DNA of 7,744 nt from JACDBD01 sp050743385 (GTDB lineage: Bacteria > Actinomycetota > Acidimicrobiia > IMCC26256 > JACDBD01). Position 1 is the first letter of the stretch, and every line of letters starts with the position of its first letter. The notes under the pieces are model-generated. The model did no database searches, was not told where the DNA came from, and worked only from the letters and a program-made list of their open reading frames with translations. The position numbers and the translations under genes were made by a program. This document shows positions 5,436 to 7,744 of the stretch, piece by piece. The stretch is from assembly GCA_050743385.1 (NCBI GenBank), contig JBOGFJ010000143.1, positions 1-7,744 on the forward strand. Direction: 5' to 3'.

Positions 5436-6809
5436 TCACACCTGCGCGGCGATGCCGAGGATCGCGTCGACCGATCGGTCGACGTCGGTCTCGGTGGTCG
5501 ACCAGTTCGAGACGGAGATGCGCATGAGGCGGGTGCCACGCCACGTGGTGCCGCCCATCCAGCACGTGCCGTCCCGCTGGACACCCTCGATCACCAGGTC
5601 GGTGCGGGCGTCGTCTCCGAAGCCGACGAGCACCTGGTTCAGCACGACGTCGTTGGCGATGTGGGCTCCGCCCGCGGCGAGCGCGTCGGCGAAGCGGCGA
5701 GCCAGGCGGCAGCACCGCTCGACGAGCTCGGCGACGCCGTCGCGCCCGAGCTGTCGCAGCGCGGCCCAGGTCGCGAACCCGCGTGCCCGACGCGACGACT
5801 CGAGCGTGAAGTCAGAAGCCGCCGCCCCGCCGCCCGAGCCGACGAGGTACGCGGCGGCGTACGAGACGGCGGCGGCGTGCACGTCGGGCCGTCGGCAGAA
5901 CACGAAGCCCGCGTCGTAGGGAACGTTCAGCCACTTGTGGCCGTCGCACCCCCACGAGTCGGCGAGCTCGATCCCGTCGACGAGGTGGCGCGTCGTGGGG
6001 CTGGCGGCCGCCCAGAGCCCGAATGCACCGTCGACGTGGGCCCAGGCGCGGTGCCGATGGGCGATGTCACACGCGGCCCGCAGGTTGTCGCACGCTCCGG
6101 TGTTCACGTTGCCGGCCTGCAGGCACACGATCGTGGGCGTCGCCGGGCCGGCGGTCAGCACACGCTCCAGGTCGTCGACATCGAGTGCACCGTTCGCATC
6201 GGCGGCGACGGGCTCGACCAGCGCGGTGCCGAACCCGAGGAGGCGCAGGGAACGGTCGATCGTGGCGTGCCGTTCGTCGCCCGCGACCACCCGCACTCGC
6301 GGCCCGCCATGGAGCCCGTCGCGCTCCACGTCCCAGCCCGCCTCGGCCAGTACGTGGTGCCGCGCCGCGGCCAGGCCCACGGTGTTGGCCTCCTGCCCGC
6401 CGGTGACGAACCCGACGGACGCCGCGACCGGGATCCCGAGGAGATCCTTGAGCCACGCGCCGGCGGTCGCCTCCGCGACCGAGGCGGCCGGTGAGAGCAC
6501 GGCGTTGAACGCGCACTGATCCCACCCGGTGGCCACGATCTCGGCCGCGGTGGCGGCATCGAGCGCGCCGCCGATCACGAACCCGAAGAACCGTGGCCCG
6601 GCAGTGGCCACCAGACCGCGGTCGGCGGCCTCGACGAGCGCGTCGAGAACCTCGCTCGCCGGGCTCGGCGCGCCCGGCAGCGGACCGCCGAACGCGTCCC
6701 GGAGCGCGTCGAGCTCGACAGGGACGGCGACGGGGCGCTCCCTCAGCGTGGCCCGGTAGTCGGCCGCCGCCGACGCGGCGCGCTGGAGGAGATCGGCGAG
6801 GTCGTTCAC
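5436..6809 (-). CDS. PLP-dependent group II-type decarboxylase
   Basis: A 457-residue fold-type I pyridoxal-phosphate enzyme of the aromatic-amino-acid/glutamate decarboxylase group. Counting from the GTG at 6809, it has the substrate-side segment GPRFFGFVIGGALDAA (71-86), the cofactor phosphate motif TGGQEAN (136-142), the ring-stacking His181 (DERHATID), Asp260 in AHVDGAFGLW pairing with the pyridine nitrogen, and the Schiff-base Lys292 in CDGHKWLNVPYD. All catalytic positions are intact, so it should be active, probably decarboxylating an amino acid; the substrate is not evident. A longer start (GTG at 6836) adds MVVRRIVGD. The 6809 start is preferred because relatives begin near VNDLADLL and TATCGT ends seven bases upstream as a leaderless-type -10. 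Codon use matches the left-hand genes. Its upstream neighbour on the same strand is a SnoaL-like remnant ending 24 bases before 6836. Confidence 0.9.
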   Translation of the reverse strand: MNDLADLLQRAASAAADYRATLRERPVAVPVELDALRDAFGGPLPGAPSPASEVLDALVEAADRGLVATAGPRFFGFVIGGALDAATAAEIVATGWDQCAFNAVLSPAASVAEATAGAWLKDLLGIPVAASVGFVTGGQEANTVGLAAARHHVLAEAGWDVERDGLHGGPRVRVVAGDERHATIDRSLRLLGFGTALVEPVAADANGALDVDDLERVLTAGPATPTIVCLQAGNVNTGACDNLRAACDIAHRHRAWAHVDGAFGLWAAASPTTRHLVDGIELADSWGCDGHKWLNVPYDAGFVFCRRPDVHAAAVSYAAAYLVGSGGGAAASDFTLESSRRARGFATWAALRQLGRDGVAELVERCCRLARRFADALAAGGAHIANDVVLNQVLVGFGDDARTDLVIEGVQRDGTCWMGGTTWRGTRLMRISVSNWSTTETDVDRSVDAILGIAAQV

Positions 6810-6816
6810 GTCTCCG

Positions 6817-6822
6817 ACGATA
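6817..6822 (-). promoter_or_regulatory. Candidate -10 element for the decarboxylase
   Basis: TATCGT on the minus strand fits TAnnnT and ends seven bases before the GTG at 6809. It would give a leaderless transcript. No clear -35 accompanies it, and it loses meaning if the 6836 start is used. Confidence 0.35.
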
Positions 6823-6860
6823 CGACGAACCACCACCGAAACGAATGGACCCTCGGCGGA

Positions 6861-7035
6861 TCAGTGAACGCGGCCTCCGAAGAACACCTGCGACTCGATG
6901 ATTCGGTCGCCGGGGACGGTGAGAAGCTCGACGTTCGGTGACGTTCACCGGTCTTCAGCTCGTACTCGTACATGACGAACACGTCGTCGCCATCGAAATC
7001 GTTGTCATCGCAACTCGTCGCATCCACGAAGATGG
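6861..7035 (-). pseudogene. 5'-truncated, frameshifted SnoaL/NTF2-like gene remnant
   Basis: On the minus strand, residues GDDVFVMYEYELKTGERHR are read from about 6990 to 6935, the central strands of a SnoaL-like protein. Read on in that frame the sequence becomes serine-rich nonsense. Moving by one base near 6936 restores NVELLTVPGDRIIESQVFFG and GRVH before a TGA at 6861-6863, the usual last strands and end of this family (RNxExxTVxxGRIxxxxVxFG). One base is therefore missing between the His codon at 6938-6940 and the Asn codon at 6933-6935. Upstream, similarity fades near 7035, just before the phosphoribosyltransferase ATG on the other strand, so the first half of the gene is absent. Truncation plus frameshift mean that no functional protein can be made. 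A sequencing error could explain the frameshift but not the missing N-terminus. Confidence 0.75.
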
Positions 7036-7041
7036 GCGCTG

Positions 7042-7578
7042 ATGGACGACCGGAGCCACGCCTTTGCGCGAGCCGCCGTGATCGAGCAGTTCCGCTGGGT
7101 CGAGGGCCACGCCGATATTTGGCGAGTATTCGCGAGCCCGAGAGCGTTCGCACTCGTCACGGAGGCACTCGCCGCGCCATGGCGAGATGTGAGCGTCACG
7201 AAGGTATGCGGCATCGAGGCTCGCGGATTCCTTCTCGGCGGCGCAGTGGCCCACGAGCTGAGCGCGGGCTTCGTGGCCATCCGTAAGTCTGACGGACTCC
7301 TTCCCGGCGAGCAGCTGCGAAGGTCGACGGCCACCGACTACCGGGGCCAGGCACACGTCCTGCGGGCCCAACGTGAGCTGCTCGGCCCACCCGACCGCGT
7401 CCTGCTCGTCGACGACTGGGCTGAGCTCGGCAGTCAAGCGATCGCAGCGAAGCAGATCATCATGAGCTCGGGTGCTTCGTACCTCGGCCTGTCGATCCTC
7501 GTCGACCAGCTCACGGACGAACGCAGAGCCGAACTCGGGCGGGTGACTGCCGTCGTCCGTCACGAGGAGCTCCCATGA
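7042..7578 (+). CDS. APRT-like phosphoribosyltransferase
   Basis: A 178-residue cytoplasmic type I phosphoribosyltransferase. It has an APRT-like substrate segment GIEARGF (57-63), a flexible-loop base IRKSDGLLPGE (80-90) resembling the RKxGKLP of adenine phosphoribosyltransferases, and the PRPP-binding motif VLLVDDWAELGS (120-131) with Asp124-Asp125. In classical APRT the last motif ends in ATGGT; the DDWAExGSQA form is typical of an actinobacterial subgroup whose base substrate is not established, so salvage of adenine is only one possibility. Codon use is looser than in the left-hand genes (several ATT, GTA, CGA, AGA, GCA, CTT), which may indicate separate ancestry. The Shine-Dalgarno is weak. 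The gene begins right where the SnoaL-like remnant on the opposite strand fades out. Length is normal for the subgroup, so it looks intact. Confidence 0.88.
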   Translation: MDDRSHAFARAAVIEQFRWVEGHADIWRVFASPRAFALVTEALAAPWRDVSVTKVCGIEARGFLLGGAVAHELSAGFVAIRKSDGLLPGEQLRRSTATDYRGQAHVLRAQRELLGPPDRVLLVDDWAELGSQAIAAKQIIMSSGASYLGLSILVDQLTDERRAELGRVTAVVRHEELP

Positions 7579-7592
7579 CCGGCGTTAGCCGG
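7579..7592 (+). terminator. Short hairpin after the phosphoribosyltransferase
   Basis: CCGGC and GCCGG are perfect five-base arms around a GTTA loop, starting on the base after the stop codon. There is no T-tract and the stem is short, so a termination role is only possible. The 71 bases that follow to 7663 hold no gene that I can support, only an 11-base palindrome (CCGTG-C-CACGG, 7646-7656). Confidence 0.3.
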
Positions 7593-7663
7593 CGAGACGA
7601 TCTTCGATGTCCGACGCCACGGAGACATGGTGTCAGCTTCCTGTGCCGTGCCACGGTAGGAGC

Positions 7664-7744
7664 GTGTCCGGGGAGGAGCGGAGCGCAGTTCGCGCTGATG
7701 GGTGGCCGGCGACACATGCGATCGTGGCCGCGTTCGGACTCGGA
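7664..7744 (+). CDS. Possible start of an unidentified gene (runs off window)
   Basis: From a GTG at 7664 the frame stays open to the window edge for 27 codons and reads like protein: VSGEERSAVRADGWPATHAI followed by VAAFGLG. The sequence TAGGAG lies only one base before the GTG, closer than usual for a ribosome-binding site. The family cannot be named from 27 residues. The frame from ATG 7575 (overlapping the previous stop) is also open to the edge, but its Arg- and Cys-rich product looks non-coding, so this one is preferred. Confidence 0.4.
   Translation, partial: MSGEERSAVRADGWPATHAIVAAFGLG

Noticed and set aside
5335..5919. Reading the DHFR-like start as an intact 194-residue protein
   Set aside because: Only the first ~22 residues resemble the family; from about 5436 the frame is antisense to the decarboxylase 3' end.
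5260..7041. Insertion sequence or transposon as cause of the scarred region
   Set aside because: No transposase or integrase frame, no matching terminal inverted repeats and no target duplication were found by eye at the stub junctions.
7575..7744. ATG overlapping the phosphoribosyltransferase stop, open to the window edge
   Set aside because: The translation is rich in Arg, Cys and Pro with no domain-like pattern; the GTG frame at 7664 looks more protein-like.
1..7744. tRNA, rRNA, riboswitch or CRISPR array
   Set aside because: No cloverleaf-like segment, no recognisable rRNA stretch and no regularly spaced direct repeats were seen; nearly all the sequence is covered by protein-coding frames.

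Overview
The window is GC-rich DNA with strong G/C preference at third codon positions. It carries several gene types typical of Actinomycetota: a PspC-fused sensor kinase with its LuxR-type regulator, a mycothiol-dependent (maleylpyruvate isomerase-like) enzyme, tightly overlapping ATGA/GTGA gene junctions and apparently leaderless promoters. A soil or aquatic actinobacterium, possibly from an Acidimicrobiia-like lineage, is plausible, but genus and species cannot be read from the sequence. No mobile-element gene, rRNA, tRNA or CRISPR array was seen.

Left block (1-2251): a small PspC-domain membrane protein, cut by the window edge, is read leftward. It diverges from a PspC-sensor histidine kinase fusion, which is translationally coupled to a NarL/LuxR-type response regulator. 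Together they look like a cell-envelope stress module. A strong long hairpin (2262-2304) fills the gap to the next, convergent gene and probably terminates both transcripts.

Middle block (2313-5259): a secreted SGNH/GDSL hydrolase on the minus strand diverges from a two-gene plus-strand operon. That operon holds an amidohydrolase-2 family metal-dependent hydrolase and a mycothiol-dependent maleylpyruvate isomerase family protein, overlapping by four bases. The 56-base gap between the divergent genes holds a perfect CTGACG-n3-CGTCAG palindrome and a -10-like hexamer 6 bases before each start codon, which suggests one operator controlling two leaderless promoters.

Right block (5260-7744) is a scarred region. 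A well-placed Shine-Dalgarno leads into only the first ~17 residues of a SnoaL/NTF2-like protein. This runs directly into only the first ~22 residues of a RibD-C/dihydrofolate-reductase-like protein, and then into the 3' end of an intact minus-strand PLP-dependent decarboxylase. On the decarboxylase's upstream side lies a 5'-truncated, frameshifted C-terminal piece of a SnoaL-like gene. An intact APRT-like phosphoribosyltransferase with looser codon use follows, and then the beginning of a possible further gene at the right edge. The three gene remnants around one intact decarboxylase, none apparent among the longer reading frames, are the most notable feature of the window. They point to past deletion, insertion or inversion rather than to a wholly new system.
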